From: Okeania sp. KiyG1
Lineage (GTDB): Bacteria; Cyanobacteriota; Cyanobacteriia; Cyanobacteriales; Microcoleaceae
Direction of reading: 5' to 3'
Assembly (NCBI RefSeq): GCF_014132355.1
Contig: NZ_BLZO01000115.1
Location: forward strand, 18,584 to 82,583
DNA length: 64,000 bases
The notes beneath the pieces are model-generated. The model made no database searches, was not told where the DNA came from, and was given only the letters and a program-made list of their open reading frames with translations. Below, in pieces: positions 9,401 to 17,572 of this stretch. A program made the translations under genes and the position numbers. Position 1 is the first letter of the stretch; each line of letters opens with the position of its first letter.

Positions 9401-10461
9401 AACCAGATATAAATAACCCCCTGACAATTACATTAGACCAACTCAATATAGACTTTCAACGAGTTTTTCAAGGTGGTATTGATGGAAAAGTCCTGATTAC
9501 AGGTGCAGCTTTGCAACCAGAAATAGGCGGTAACGTTGAAGTCTCCCAAGGTAAAATATTCTTAAATCAGGCAGCAGGTTTTGCAGCAGCAGCAGGTAAT
9601 GGAGAAAATGCACCTGATTTTGGCATAGAGATTGGTCTAAATAATTTTCAGGTGATTCTAAGCGATCGCCTACTGATGATTAGTCCAGGACTAGCTAACT
9701 TTGAAGTTGCAGGTGGTTTACTGATAAACGGCACCCTCAGCGATATTCGTCCCAGCGGTGATATCGACCTTGAAGCAGGGGTAATTAATCTATTTACTAC
9801 AGAATTGCGTTTAGACCCCAACTATAAAAACACAGCTACCTTTACCCCAATTAATGGACTCGATCCCATTGTGGATGTACAGCTATTAGCATCAGCTTTT
9901 GAGACCAACCGCTCATCATCCCCATCATCACCATTATCATCCGAGACAATAGACGCTCCATCACCAGGCACCTTGAATAGTAGTCAGAGAGTGAGAATTA
10001 TGGCAACAGCAAAAGGACCTCTATCAGAATTAGAAAATAACCTAGAATTGACCAGTTCTCCAAGGCGATCGGAAGTACAAATAGTCAGTTTGTTGGGCGG
10101 TAATATTATTAATACCCTTAGTGAAGATAGGAATTTAGCATTAGCTAATGTAGCAAGTACCACTATTCTTGCTAACTTACAACAGGATATTATTGCCGCG
10201 ACTGGGTTAAGTGAATTTCGGATATTTCCTGCAAGTATTCCTAAACGTGGAGCGCGACGTGCTTCCTCTTTGGGTTGGGGTTTGGAGGTAGGTGTTGACG
10301 TGACGAATCAATTAGGAGTATCCATGACTAGACTTTTTGGCGCCAATGAACCAACGGAATATTCTCTGCGTTATCAAGTTAATGATGAAGTACGCGTTCG
10401 AGGCGGCAGTAACTTTAGTGATAATGCAGTATTATCAGTGGAATATGAAGTACAGTTTTAA
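3424..10461 (+). CDS. tamB: TamB-like (DUF490) translocation/assembly module protein
   Basis: A 2345-residue protein of the TamB/AsmA-like family, which spans the periplasm and is linked to outer-membrane protein assembly or lipid transport. Residues 20-48 contain one N-terminal membrane anchor (RRIVIISGLGLGTVSVGGG). Residues about 550-1330 are repeated blocks of 100-130 residues (GNVNLANGKVNVNGRVNNG, NLNNLSPEAI and similar), suggesting a long beta-groove. The last 450 residues resemble the DUF490 C-terminal domain and end in a strand-rich tail (NAVLSVEYEVQF). Three repeat-derived inserts keep the frame, at residues about 475-522, 1081-1090 and 1340-1350. No BamA/TamA partner is adjacent. Start: the first ATG after a repeat-rich leader; no ribosome-binding site was clear. 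Confidence 0.88.
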   Translation: MTNTPDNSDQQTDTSKSRNWRRIVIISGLGLGTVSVGGGAVGTWWFQEKLAPMVSENLTRLTQRPVKVGELKKFRIGYLEFGPSSLPPTSTDSIAASTEIVKVRYALGPLLFKTLKLDITFGKSEANLRQEADGLFKIPELADLPPPPFNVDITALRFPELDVSILPAETGRSSEPILLDLSNSEVFSRDKLQRWLVDLNGKVIDGGGNFRVDADVNLKNSEVKADVVAQKLQLPIFVPLALAFENIPDVSLQSGVLNADLRTEIKLTDKVADFVQNIQGKVSLQELSANSSFLSDTVNLNTVANVAWPKVRVESLNANYGNIGLKLQGTAQTTADLDPQNLNLNLNAEVLPVSFDTLFNTFTTEIDLLSQRIETVETKEQLQQIRSQIQDIRPLLDGGVKTNFKIVGSLLQPVVSGKVQTTEVTRVDRLSFQDIATNFTISPQLNQEFQPLSLTAGFSDLQITPVVGGKITGNSEFRIQNLEFRIQEGVSSQSVQQGVGTQNSELKTQNLQVGSRELVSKEQETNFNPVVDLNLKVENLPLEPIAQQYGIISPLPLGDFSSEVAIAGALESLKGQVLWQLPNAVYPVSGTVDVVDSQANIKNTVVEVGGGRVNIDGTANLENWQLNVTVNQVNLDNLEPLKPLGLPSGLEGIVNAEASSSGLTRDFSINTIDGNGSGVISVAGGQVNFNARANNGNLQGKGNAVQLSLSALERIGRNANFLTTPNPILSSQTDGKVNGEATFSANLNDLSLPGMTSGFQGNVNLANGKVNVNGRVNNGNFQALVDTEDLPLNPLLDLGLSAVNSGVITDQEQLNNIRANIPRLKTLNGRLNGKVNLSGNLANPTPENIAGNLAGNLKIEEGTINATGSLSSGDFQTTVKTNQISLTAVEKLLTEAQIVSLKNNVLPTDTKGNIQGEATVSGNINNLTPTGITVDGDGKVIIAGGFVDATGRLNNGNFQASVNSSKLAVNPLLDLGEAVLISGLIPVEPNQVQILQAQIPAIKSLNSQVDVNANLSGNLNNLSPEAITANSNSQVFVDGNVVYIDGKLERGNFFANVETENIALRSLEETVRKTGLFAISRRGEWHSPLPPGIEGELFGNLTVFGNLNNLSPQAIAADGTGKLIIGNNTINATGKLDNGNFVGSAIAEPIPLSFVKKIAKEIGVVPPEVLPYLETINGNILGSAKIAGNLENLNPEAIAAEAEGKVLLTNGGAVNITGELVGQKWQTAVVGEQIPLEQFSAALEKQEQTKSTVATIRRVQKLLGQAENLPVIGGFLNTNIDLSGTLANLSPEAIAAQAKLTLSELPVIQQPLNSLFDWKGKQVEIEKVSIQPAFNANGIVGVIRESPLQRQSPVQDFPQQKTPTISGININVNLSDFDLESLPIEKLTQDLPIEKKGELLTGRVNFDGKVIGKSIEDLSLVGDVVLRNLAVNSVDFDSVLSGKLNAGIADGVTFKIAGEQDRLELVLDRFDQTYFPTAFLIQRDQAKLAGVTEGENLLVTLEQFPVELLDIAPAAQFDIAQVSGEASAKIAISGLRTFDLNSITANGNLAVAKPSIGYIDAESFTADINFAKGIGTLNDGTLLLGDSRYILQAMVDINSPAANFDPKFAGNLKIEKGEAQDILTALQWFNLEDIARGIATPNYANAKDVQPVAVGFPENTPVISQLRRFAEIKALLKQQQESQQPNIPIQIPPLADLDITFSAEVAAKGSLQSGIDGKFDINGRDWNWGPYKIDKFLLEGQYENEVLTVKPLEVQVGETLLAFNGDLSPENQTGKLRLENIDLAEIQKFAQNYIPPNININIAGKLNAETEIGGNFEDPRAVGEINIVDGTLNEKPIEKAQTEFIYNTGRLRFGGGLSIIGDPILYRGDVPIDLPFAQVSAGSDLINVSVNIKNDALQIVNILTDQLTLNSGKGDILLEVKGTLQQPKPEGYAKFADMSITAAAFPQPLTDLTGTVLFQSDRIEVKELQGILSDGKVEVIGVLPIFQPFDSQEPDINNPLTITLDQLNIDFQRVFQGGIDGKVLITGAALQPEIGGNVEVSQGKIFLNQAAGFAAAAGNGENAPDFGIEIGLNNFQVILSDRLLMISPGLANFEVAGGLLINGTLSDIRPSGDIDLEAGVINLFTTELRLDPNYKNTATFTPINGLDPIVDVQLLASAFETNRSSSPSSPLSSETIDAPSPGTLNSSQRVRIMATAKGPLSELENNLELTSSPRRSEVQIVSLLGGNIINTLSEDRNLALANVASTTILANLQQDIIAATGLSEFRIFPASIPKRGARRASSLGWGLEVGVDVTNQLGVSMTRLFGANEPTEYSLRYQVNDEVRVRGGSNFSDNAVLSVEYEVQF
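4850..4990 (+). repeat. Low-complexity repeat inside tamB, in frame
   Basis: AATTCAGAATTTAG units followed by GGAGTCAGTAGTCAGTC and CTCAGAATTC units, typical of this genome's intergenic repeats, are translated here as NSEFRIQNLEFRIQ and following residues, up to about SRELVSKEQET. The frame stays open for the whole stretch. It sits between two AsmA-like segments and appears to be a spacer expansion. Confidence 0.7.
6665..6690 (+). repeat. Palindrome inserted in frame in tamB (copy 2)
   Basis: The sequence GTAGGGGCGAATGG and its inverted partner CATTCGCCCTTA form a near-perfect palindrome, translated as RRGEWHSPL. The same palindrome is intergenic at 10517, 42007 and 62192. Here it interrupts the tamB repeat pattern without a frameshift. 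Confidence 0.8.
7441..7468 (+). repeat. Perfect 28-bp palindrome in frame in tamB (copy 3)
   Basis: The half-site GTAGGGGTGATTCG is followed at once by its exact reverse complement, giving a 28-bp perfect palindrome. It is translated as VGVIRESPL. A degenerate half (CAATCACCCGTACAG) follows directly, so the total insertion is about 60 bp and remains in frame. Confidence 0.85.
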
Positions 10462-10479
10462 TGTTGCTAGGAGTCATTT

Positions 10480-10592
10480 CAGTTATCAGTTATCAGTTAT
10501 CAGTTATCAGTTATTGGTAGGGGCGAATGGCCATTCGCCCTTACAGGGTTTTGGTTATGACGATGTGGTTCATTAATCTGAAAAGCGCTGTA
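10480..10592. repeat. Repeats downstream of tamB
   Basis: AGTTATC direct repeats (10480-10512) precede the palindrome GTAGGGGCGAATGG with its inverted partner (10517-10543). The stretch 10560-10592 (GATGTGGTTCATTA to AAAAGCGCTGTAAAC) matches the right half of the element at 60771-60880. No gene is seen. Confidence 0.7.
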
Positions 10593-10619
10593 AACTATAT
10601 TATATCAAGTCCACAGGAG

Positions 10620-11126
10620 CTATTGTTTCTCAGCAGGAGGACTGAAACGAATTTCTATTCGCCGTCTTGTTTGGTCTGGATAGCACTCTACTCTCGCATA
10701 TTCTCCTGAAGGTAGATAAAGTTGTGCTGCTGAATAAGCTCGGAATTTTAATCCTAGTTGCTTTAAACGAGGGTTTTTTTCAAGTTCTTTTACTACTGCT
10801 AGAGCTCGCATTAAACCTAAGTCTACATTTGAAGCTGGAGTCAGATTATTAATATTGTCATTACCAATAACTTTTTCTAAGCGATCGTCTAAATTACTTA
10901 CTTGAAAACGATTATTTTGTTCACCATCAGTATGACCGATTATTTGTACGATATAGCCTTTTTTTCCTTGAGCATAATTTTCGATTTGCTCCACTAAATG
11001 GTTCTGAATAAAATTAATTAATCCATCAGATAATTTGGCACTACCAGATGGATATTTGTGGTTAGATACTTCTGTAATTTCAATTGGTGGATGGGATTTT
11101 AAGCTAGAAATTTCTCCCTTTCCACT
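10620..11126 (-). pseudogene. OmpA-family C-terminal domain remnant
   Basis: The frame is open from a TGA at 11127-11129 to the stop at 10620 and encodes about 168 residues with no credible start. The sequence reads PPIEITEVSNHKYPSGSAKL, then IIGHTDGEQN, then a stretch ending RRRIEIRFSPP. This is the peptidoglycan-binding OmpA/MotB-like domain, with the conserved HTDG and a C-terminal RRIEI. Full-length cyanobacterial relatives have an N-terminal membrane region that is missing here. The only internal starts (for example a GTG at 10994) would cut into the domain. Most likely a gene truncated at its 5' end; a short expressed domain cannot be excluded. Confidence 0.65.
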
Positions 11127-11214
11127 TCAGTAATCTTTGTATTGTCACATCTATTGACAGTTCAAACCTTCTAAATCCTTTCCTTGATTTTATCTTCAAC
11201 TATTTAGTATAAAC

Positions 11215-11344
11215 TCCAGGGCAAACACATCTAAATTCTGGAAACTTGTACTGTTAAGCTTTACAAAAGTGATAAGTATAAATACTTAGGAGCCTGACAT
11301 CCTTACCCTGTCAGAACTTCAAAATAAGATGCGTTTGCCCTGGT
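11215..11344. repeat. MITE-like element with CAGGGCAAAC ends
   Basis: The left end CAGGGCAAACACATCT is mirrored at the right by AGATGCGTTTGCCCTG, and TATAAACTCC flanks both outer sides. The inside holds a hairpin, CTGACATCC to CCCTGTCAG. Length is about 130 bp and there is no open frame. Single copy in this window. Confidence 0.7.
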
Positions 11345-11598
11345 ATAAACTCCAGTTGTTGTAGTTCACCTTGTCAAATTCAAAAATTTTTGGTAATAAT
11401 TGTAGTAAAGAAAGCTAGCAAGAAATTTGAGAGTGAAGGGGTTGTACGCGAATTGTATAGCAACTCAATTGATTTTCACAGACAGCTAACTCTGAGATAT
11501 ATTTTTCTGTTATAATTTCACCTAGTTATAGATGGAGGGTTGACTCAATACATAAAAAAATGTAGAATTTCCTTGGTGGTGTAATAAGTAGGGTTACA

Positions 11599-11636
11599 AA
11601 GGCACTTGACAAAGTTTACCAGACCAACCAAGTGCC
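11599..11636. repeat. Hairpin AGGCACTTG / CAAGTGCCT
   Basis: Perfect 9-bp arms separated by about 20 bases. No T-run follows on either strand, so it is not a clear terminator. The following 230 bases contain direct repeats of TAATTACCAA and TAGATAACTT before the small gene at 11944. Confidence 0.55.
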
Positions 11637-11943
11637 TCTGCCCCCTATATTGGCCTTATCTGCACAATGAATGCAGGGTTGAATAACAATACATAGTAAT
11701 TACCAAGCTGTAATTATTAGTAATTACCAAACTGTATTTTTAGTTAATTGATTGCTCGAGTTAAAAGATAACTTAAATATAGATAACTTGAATATAACTT
11801 TTGCAATCTTTATATTCCCTAGTTTATACAGTGGGTTTTGTTTTGTCAACTATTTGTGATAAATCTCACATTAACTTGTGATAGCTATCACTTACTCAAA
11901 TGAGTCATTTCACATAAAAAGCGCATCAACACAGAGGAAAGCA

Positions 11944-12189
11944 ATGGCAAAAACAAACTCAGAGCAGGTAAGCAAGCTACAAGCATTGCTAAACAAAGCA
12001 CAGAAAATTTCAGGGAAATCTATGACAGTCATATTTTTTGTAAACCAGCTATTGTCGTACAGCTTTGCAATGGAAATAGACCAAAATAGCATCAAAAGAA
12101 TAGAATTCCGCAAAGAACCCAACGGGGTAATAGAAAAGATTCTTTATTTTCTTTCCGGTGAGAAAAATGATGAGGAGGACAGAGATTAA
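11944..12189 (+). CDS. Small hypothetical protein (81 aa)
   Basis: I do not recognise this 81-residue protein (MAKTNSEQVSKLQALLNKAQ at the start). It has a predicted helix at residues 5-20, a hydrophobic stretch around residues 25-40 (MTVIFFVNQLLSYSFAM), too short and broken for a clear membrane span, and a charged tail GEKNDEEDRD. The frame extends upstream to an ATG at 11878, but AGAGGAAAG sits 3-11 bases before the ATG at 11944, which is therefore preferred. A strong terminator at 12247-12280 follows, which supports a real transcript. Confidence 0.55.
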   Translation: MAKTNSEQVSKLQALLNKAQKISGKSMTVIFFVNQLLSYSFAMEIDQNSIKRIEFRKEPNGVIEKILYFLSGEKNDEEDRD

Positions 12190-12244
12190 AATCTTGGCTG
12201 AACAATTAACCATTTCTTAAATTCATCTGTCAAGTAATTCGTAG

Positions 12245-12388
12245 CTAAAGCTTTCTCAATACTAGGGAAAGCTTTTTTTTGTAAGGATTTCTCATTTGCT
12301 CGAGATTAGCAATTAGTCTCAAGGGAAAAGCTGCATATTCTTTAACTATTACAATTTGGTCTTCCGCTTGAGGGGGTTTTAGACCCAT
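12245..12388 (-). pseudogene. Possible C-terminal fragment of a tubulin-like-domain protein
   Basis: The minus strand reads a 47-residue frame starting MGLKPPQAEDQIVIVKEY and continuing AAFPLRLIANLEQMRNP before degenerating into KKKLSLVLRKL. The ordered PPQAEDQIVIV and YAAFPLRLI segments resemble, from memory, part of cyanobacterial tubulin-like-domain proteins. It is far too short for a gene, and its end overlaps the terminator of the gene at 11944. The family match is tentative. Confidence 0.3.
12247..12280 (+). terminator. Rho-independent terminator after the 11944 gene
   Basis: The arms AAAGCTTTC and GAAAGCTTT surround an 11-base loop and are followed by a run of eight T. It lies 58 bases after the stop of the small gene. 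The shape is a classic intrinsic terminator. Confidence 0.8.
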
Positions 12389-12554
12389 GTTATTTTGATA
12401 AATTTAAAGATTTAGGAAATGAGTATAAGTTGATTAATGCTGGAATGAATTAAATTATAGCCTATCATCGTAAATCCGCTTCAGGGTAAGCTCATCTAAT
12501 TTGGTATAAAATGTACTTGATAAAAGAAGAGTATATAGAGGTAACTGTTTCGAT

Positions 12555-12848
12555 ATGAATAATAAATTTTTGCTCGCTATTATTCCCTTATATTTTGGCT
12601 TTGCTTGTACCTATCCAGCAATGGCCTTAAATAATTTGACTAACATCAAAACTGAACAAAAAAGCTTAGAGGAAAATCAAATTATATTAGCTGATCGCAA
12701 AGATAAATATCGTATTCGAGCGCGTCAAAAGGAAGATGAGTACCGACAAAAAAAAAGGCATGAACTACATGAAAGAATTGATCGCAGGATTAAACATGAG
12801 ATGGATAAACCTCATAACCGAAGTCTTCCTAAAGCAGAAAAAGTCTGA
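12555..12848 (+). pseudogene. Truncated copy of the Arg/Tyr-rich secreted-protein gene
   Basis: This 97-residue frame (MNNKFLLAIIPLYFGFACTY at the start) is nearly identical to the first 96 residues of the gene at 23264-23899, at both DNA and protein level. It includes the signal peptide ending near AMA. Similarity stops abruptly at about 12845, after KAEK, where the frame meets a stop after one more codon. The basic Tyr/Arg repeat region of the full gene is missing. This is a partial duplication joined to unrelated sequence. A short secreted product is still possible because signal peptide and frame are intact. Confidence 0.75.
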
Positions 12849-13032
12849 ACAAAATCTCACTCTTGAAGTTACAACGGATCCACAACAAGCATCCAAAAAG
12901 ACAGAGCTATCCCTTACTACAGACAATGCAATTTTTCTTAATGGCGTCAAATTAGACTTACTTTCAGCTGGTTGCTACGGCGTGGGTGACGGAAAAATTG
13001 GCTACTGGATAACGCCTACGTTACTAGAATGA
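12841..13032 (+). pseudogene. Unrecognised gene fragment downstream of the duplication joint
   Basis: From the joint at about 12845, another frame is open to the stop at 13030-13032. It reads EQNLTLEVTTDPQQASKKTE, then LSLTTDNAIFLNGVKLDLLS and AGCYGVGDGKIGYW. The composition is protein-like, but I do not recognise it, and it has no start of its own. It is probably the 3' end of a gene whose 5' part was replaced by the duplicated segment. A chimera with the upstream frame would require a frameshift. Confidence 0.4.
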
Positions 13033-13186
13033 AGCAGGAATAGAACAGATAATCTTATGTTTCTATAGATTATCGTAGGTTTCTAAGAACGGTATACGGT
13101 TACTTTGTCACAGACTCATATCCTTGGGTAATGGGGTGTTTCAAAGGCACTCCCGACAGTTCATTTAACAAGCAAAAGTCGAAGAA

Positions 13187-16100
13187 TTAACCGAAATCGC
13201 CGCACAGGTGGCGATCGCTCTGTTCTAACTGTTGATTGGTTTGTAGATAATCTTTTACCCAATTGCAAGCATAACCTAGTTTGTCAAGCTGAAGAATCCG
13301 ATCCAAATTCCACAGAATGATTGTGCGATCGCTACTAGCAGAAGCGAGAATTTTTCCATCAGGACTAAAAGCAACTCCTCTAACTCCACCAGAGTGTGCG
13401 GTTAGAGTTTTTAATAAAGTACCGTCAATGTTCCAGAGTTTGACTGTTTTGTCCAAAGAACCAGAGGCAATAATTTTGCCGTCGGGACTAAAGTCTACTC
13501 CCCAAATAGAAGCATCATGTCCAAAAAAGCTTCTTAATAAGGTCCCATCTGGCTGCCAAAGTTTAAGCATATTATCTGCCCCAGCAGAGGCAATAATCTC
13601 ACCATCGGGACTAAAAACTACACCTCTAACTGTCGATTTATGTCCAGTAAGAGTTCTCAATAACTTTCCGTCCGCCTGCCAGAGTTTAACCGTATTATCA
13701 ACAGAAGTTGAGGCAATTATCTTGCCGTTAGGACTCCAAGTAACGTCTTTAACCTCAGCAGTATGTCCTGTCAAAGTGAGTAAAAATTTGCCATTTGTTT
13801 GCCAGAGGTTAACTGTATTGTTTCCCAAAGCGGAGGCTATTTTGTCGCCGTCGGGACTAAAGGCAACCCCCCAAAAAACAACATTTTTCTCAAGGGTTTG
13901 CAGCAACTTGCCATTTGTTTGCCAGATTTTAACGCTACGGTCTGCTGATGCTGATGCGAGAGTTCTATTATTAGGGCTAAAATCCACATCAAAAACAATA
14001 GCCTGATGTCCTTCCAGACTTCTGAGTAACTTACCATTTGTTTGCCAGAGTTTAACGGTGGTATCTGCTGATACAGATGCAAGTAAACTTCCGTCAAAAC
14101 TCCAGGCGACTGCCCCTACCCAATCCTCATGGCCAGTAAGGATTTTATACAAACTGTTGTCAAGTTTCCAGAGTTTTACAGTCTTATCTTCACTCGCAGA
14201 GACGATCGTCTTTCCATCAGGACTAAAAGCAATATCTCTAACAACAGCACTATGTCCTCTCAAAGTTCTATACAGTCTCCCATCTCGATGCCAGATTTTC
14301 ACTGTAGTGTCTATCGAAGCAGAAGCAAGCATTTGTCCGTCAGAACTCCAGGCCAGACGATAAATCATACCATCATTATCGGTTAGAGTATTTAACAACT
14401 TGCCGCTTTTGTTCCAAAGTTTGACTGTTCGATCTTTACTAGCAGCAGCTATGATATCGCCGTCGGGACTAATTGCTACTGATCTGACTCCAACACCAGT
14501 TAGAGTATTTAACAACTTGCCGTTTTTGTTCCAGAGTTTGACGGTTCGATCTGTACTAGCAGAAGCTATAATCTCGCCATCCGAACTAATTGCCACATCA
14601 GCAACTTTCATGCTATGTCCTTTTAATGTTCTCAATAACTTGCCACTTTTGTTCCAGAGTTTAACTGTTTTATCCTCACTAGCAGAGGCAATGATCTTAC
14701 CGTCGGAACTAAAAGTAACTCTTGAAACCGCTCCACTGTGTCCTTTCAATGTTCTCAATAACTTGCCATTTTTATACCACAGCAAGATATTCCCCTGTTC
14801 ATCACTAGAGGCAATTATTTCTCCGTCTGGGCTAAAAGTAACTCCCAAAACCCCCGAATTGTGACTCGTGAAAGTTGTCAACAGCTTACCGTTTTTATTC
14901 CAGAGTTTGACGGTTCGATCTGCACTAGCAGAGGCAATAAACTCGCCGTCGGGACTAACCGCAACTCCCCAAAGACCCGCACTGTGACCGATTAGGCGAT
15001 TGTACTCGTCTACCCCATACAAGGCTTTCGTAAGTACTAATTCAACTTGGTTTTTGAGCTTTGAGTCTACTTCTCCTAATGTTTGTACTTGATTGTAGGC
15101 TTTAATCGCAGACAAAAGTGCATCTAATCTTTGATGTGAGTTGTAGTTTCCAGTAGAAGAAGAAACTAATGCTTTGATTTCGCTAATTATTGCTTCCTTT
15201 TCACGAGTTTCTGCTCGTTGATATTGTATAAAAGTTATTATTCCCAATCCAGAAACGACTAATAAGGCTAAACTGACTGCACCCAGAAATACCCTTTGTA
15301 GCTTCGCAGTTTTTTGCTCTTGCAGTAATCTTTTTTGTTCCTCTGCCAGTTGTGCTTCAATTGCTTTAGTCTTTTCGGCTTCTAATGCTTTTTGTATTTC
15401 CGATTTGTCAAATTCTACCGACGCAGCTAAAAATTCATAATCTATATCGCTTAAACTTTTCCCCTGAGACCACTTTTGAGCATCTTTTAATGCCAGTCCC
15501 CGCAACAAACGAGATGGGTCAGTTTTGTTTGATGCTATCCAAGCTTCTAATACCTGAGAATAAGGACGTAGGACATTTAATTGCTTTTCTACCCATTCTG
15601 TGTTAAAGACTTCCGCATAAATCCGGTTTTTCACCTTCAATAAACCATCCTTTTTCACTACCAAACCAGACAAAATTAGTTCCATTTGTTCTCGAGAGTC
15701 ATCTATTTTTATTTCTTTTCTTTGTAAAATAGCCTGATAGATTCCTAATAACTTGGCGGCACGTTTTTCATTTCGTTGAATCCTATCTCTAATTGTTCTT
15801 AAATGTTCTGGTTCGTCTTGTGATTCCCACTTGTGCAGTATCTTCGTTCTCACTATGCTTTCCACCCAAAATTTTTCGTTCCCTGGGGGAATAGTGAGAA
15901 TTTCACTGACTGAATCTCGACTAGCTTCAACCACTAATTTACATAACTTTTGGCTGAGAAATGGTTGCCCATTTGTCCAATACAATATCTGTTTTATAAC
16001 TTCAAAACTATCTCCTATTCCAATTTTTAATCCTGCTGCTAAAGGTTGAACTTGCTCTAATGTAAAACCATCTAGTTCAATGGCGCGACCAATATTAAAA

Positions 16101-16684
16101 GGAGTTCTAGTTTTATCTTTAATTAAATCTGATGGCGTGGCAACCCCAAAAATGCAAAAAGTTATGCGTTTGTATTCTGGATCTATTGCTCGTTGATTAT
16201 AACAGAATCTGATCAAGGCAAAAAAGTCATCTACAGAAAAATCTAGACTGAGAATACTATCAATTTCATCTATAAAAATGACAATATTGTTTTCGGGAAA
16301 TTGTTTGAGCAGAATATCACAAATAAAACGACTCAATCTTTGCAGTAAAGAAATATTTTCTTCTTCTTTCCACCATTTTTTCAAATTAACTTTGCCTAAA
16401 AGTTGAAACCCCCGCCATAACTCACCAGCTACTCCCTTATACCACTGTGTAGGAGTAATATGTTTACTGCCAATATTAGTTAGATCGACAGTGCTACATT
16501 TGATACCTTCTTTTTGTAATTTATGTCTGGTTCTAACTAATAGGGAAGATTTGCCCATTTGACGAGAATTAAGCACATAGCAAAACTCCCCTCGTTTTAA
16601 GGCTTCATATAGTTCAGTGTCAGCAAGTCTTTCGACATAGCTGGGCGAATCATCTTGCAGGCTACCACCAATTTGATACATCAT
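13187..16684 (-). CDS. AAA-like ATPase with 14 WD40 repeats
   Basis: A 1165-residue protein. Residues about 1-340 form an AAA-like ATPase domain (AAA_35 type) beginning MMYQIGGSLQDDSPSYVERL, with Walker A around RQMGKSSLL and Walker B IVIFIDEID. Residues about 455-495 are a Gln/Glu-rich helix followed by a hydrophobic segment (VFLGAVSLALLVVSGLGIIT), a probable membrane anchor. From about residue 560, 14 WD40 repeats follow (GHS...SPDG...IASAS...TVKLW), enough for two seven-bladed propellers. This architecture is common in multicellular cyanobacteria and is presumed to act in signalling or conflict; substrates are unknown. Start: the ATG at 16684 has GGAG ten bases upstream, favouring it over a TTG at 16699. 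Confidence 0.88.
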   Translation of the reverse strand: MMYQIGGSLQDDSPSYVERLADTELYEALKRGEFCYVLNSRQMGKSSLLVRTRHKLQKEGIKCSTVDLTNIGSKHITPTQWYKGVAGELWRGFQLLGKVNLKKWWKEEENISLLQRLSRFICDILLKQFPENNIVIFIDEIDSILSLDFSVDDFFALIRFCYNQRAIDPEYKRITFCIFGVATPSDLIKDKTRTPFNIGRAIELDGFTLEQVQPLAAGLKIGIGDSFEVIKQILYWTNGQPFLSQKLCKLVVEASRDSVSEILTIPPGNEKFWVESIVRTKILHKWESQDEPEHLRTIRDRIQRNEKRAAKLLGIYQAILQRKEIKIDDSREQMELILSGLVVKKDGLLKVKNRIYAEVFNTEWVEKQLNVLRPYSQVLEAWIASNKTDPSRLLRGLALKDAQKWSQGKSLSDIDYEFLAASVEFDKSEIQKALEAEKTKAIEAQLAEEQKRLLQEQKTAKLQRVFLGAVSLALLVVSGLGIITFIQYQRAETREKEAIISEIKALVSSSTGNYNSHQRLDALLSAIKAYNQVQTLGEVDSKLKNQVELVLTKALYGVDEYNRLIGHSAGLWGVAVSPDGEFIASASADRTVKLWNKNGKLLTTFTSHNSGVLGVTFSPDGEIIASSDEQGNILLWYKNGKLLRTLKGHSGAVSRVTFSSDGKIIASASEDKTVKLWNKSGKLLRTLKGHSMKVADVAISSDGEIIASASTDRTVKLWNKNGKLLNTLTGVGVRSVAISPDGDIIAAASKDRTVKLWNKSGKLLNTLTDNDGMIYRLAWSSDGQMLASASIDTTVKIWHRDGRLYRTLRGHSAVVRDIAFSPDGKTIVSASEDKTVKLWKLDNSLYKILTGHEDWVGAVAWSFDGSLLASVSADTTVKLWQTNGKLLRSLEGHQAIVFDVDFSPNNRTLASASADRSVKIWQTNGKLLQTLEKNVVFWGVAFSPDGDKIASALGNNTVNLWQTNGKFLLTLTGHTAEVKDVTWSPNGKIIASTSVDNTVKLWQADGKLLRTLTGHKSTVRGVVFSPDGEIIASAGADNMLKLWQPDGTLLRSFFGHDASIWGVDFSPDGKIIASGSLDKTVKLWNIDGTLLKTLTAHSGGVRGVAFSPDGKILASASSDRTIILWNLDRILQLDKLGYACNWVKDYLQTNQQLEQSDRHLCGDFG

Positions 16685-16689
16685 AATAG

Positions 16690-16763
16690 AAATCTCCAAG
16701 AATCAAAAATAAAATCAATTATTTCCCTCTAATGCCTGCTCCCTATTTTCTGGAGATGTCTAA
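16690..16763. repeat. MITE-like element, AGACATCTCC family, copy 1
   Basis: The left end AAATCTCCAAGAATCAAAAA and the right end TGGAGATGTCTAA are inverted versions of each other in their outer parts. A similar 93-bp element at 47021-47113 shares the AT-rich inside (AATCAATTA) and ends. The left arm overlaps the ribosome-binding region of the WD40 gene at 13187-16684. Confidence 0.55.
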
Positions 16764-16884
16764 TAGTATCCGGATAATTAGTTATTGTATAGTAGTTCAA
16801 CTTAAAAATGAGATGTTTTTAGTCTGAAACTCCCTCATAGCAAGAAAGCTTTGTCTCAATCTAAAGTTAAATGACTATATGAGC

Positions 16885-17180
16885 ACAAGAGTCAGGAGTC
16901 ATTTCAGTTAGCCTCCTGTCGGAGGAGCTACGCTAACAGTACCTCTACCTGTTTGCGCAGCATGACCTAGGAAAGTAAAGTGAATTGAAATATTGAACTT
17001 GATTTTTTCTTGGTCTCATGGATATGGCCAGGTTTCCTCGCCATCCCATCCTACGAATGCTCCGCAAACGACCGCTGTCTTGGTTGATTGATATGGTTAG
17101 GAAACCCATCCATCCCTCAACCGCTTTTTCATCCCCTTGTAGAGCGCTAGCTCGCGGCGCAGCCAAGGGGAGACTATTGA
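16885..17180. repeat. Dispersed palindromic repeats between the two ATPase genes
   Basis: This part of the 1.1-kb gap holds a palindrome around TTAGCCTCC/GGAGGAGCT (16905-16938), and at 17024-17091 the inverted relative of the repeat at 3246-3310. A second copy of GATATGG...GGAAACC follows at 17091-17120. Open frames here are repeat translations. No gene is supported between 16764 and 17572. Confidence 0.6.
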
Positions 17181-17572
17181 CCTTATTTTTTGGTCAGTAG
17201 GAAGAAAGGATGAGAGTTGGAATTATCTGGGGATAAGTAGGCATTTTATGTCTGCATTGCATGGAAGTAGAAAGTGCGATAACTTTATAACCAGATTTTA
17301 TATCCCACCCACACGCACTTCAAGAGCGTATCATCAAAAGTAGTATATGAATCTGTAGCTTGGTAAGTTATTTATACTATGCAAATCATCTCAATTACTT
17401 TTTTCGTCCATCAAATTCCTAGTAAAAAATTTACGCATAAATACTTGCTTGATCCTGATTACTCAATCACGGCAGTTATGATTTTCTTCTAAAATTCTGT
17501 CTCCTGTCTCCTGTCTCCTGATTCTATACTACATTTTGTGGTGCGGAATGTGGGTTATATCATTTATTAGTT

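Noticed and set aside
13317-14864. Plus-strand ORFs opposite the WD40 gene
   Set aside because: They are antisense shadows of the periodic WD40 coding sequence; the minus-strand protein is clearly real.
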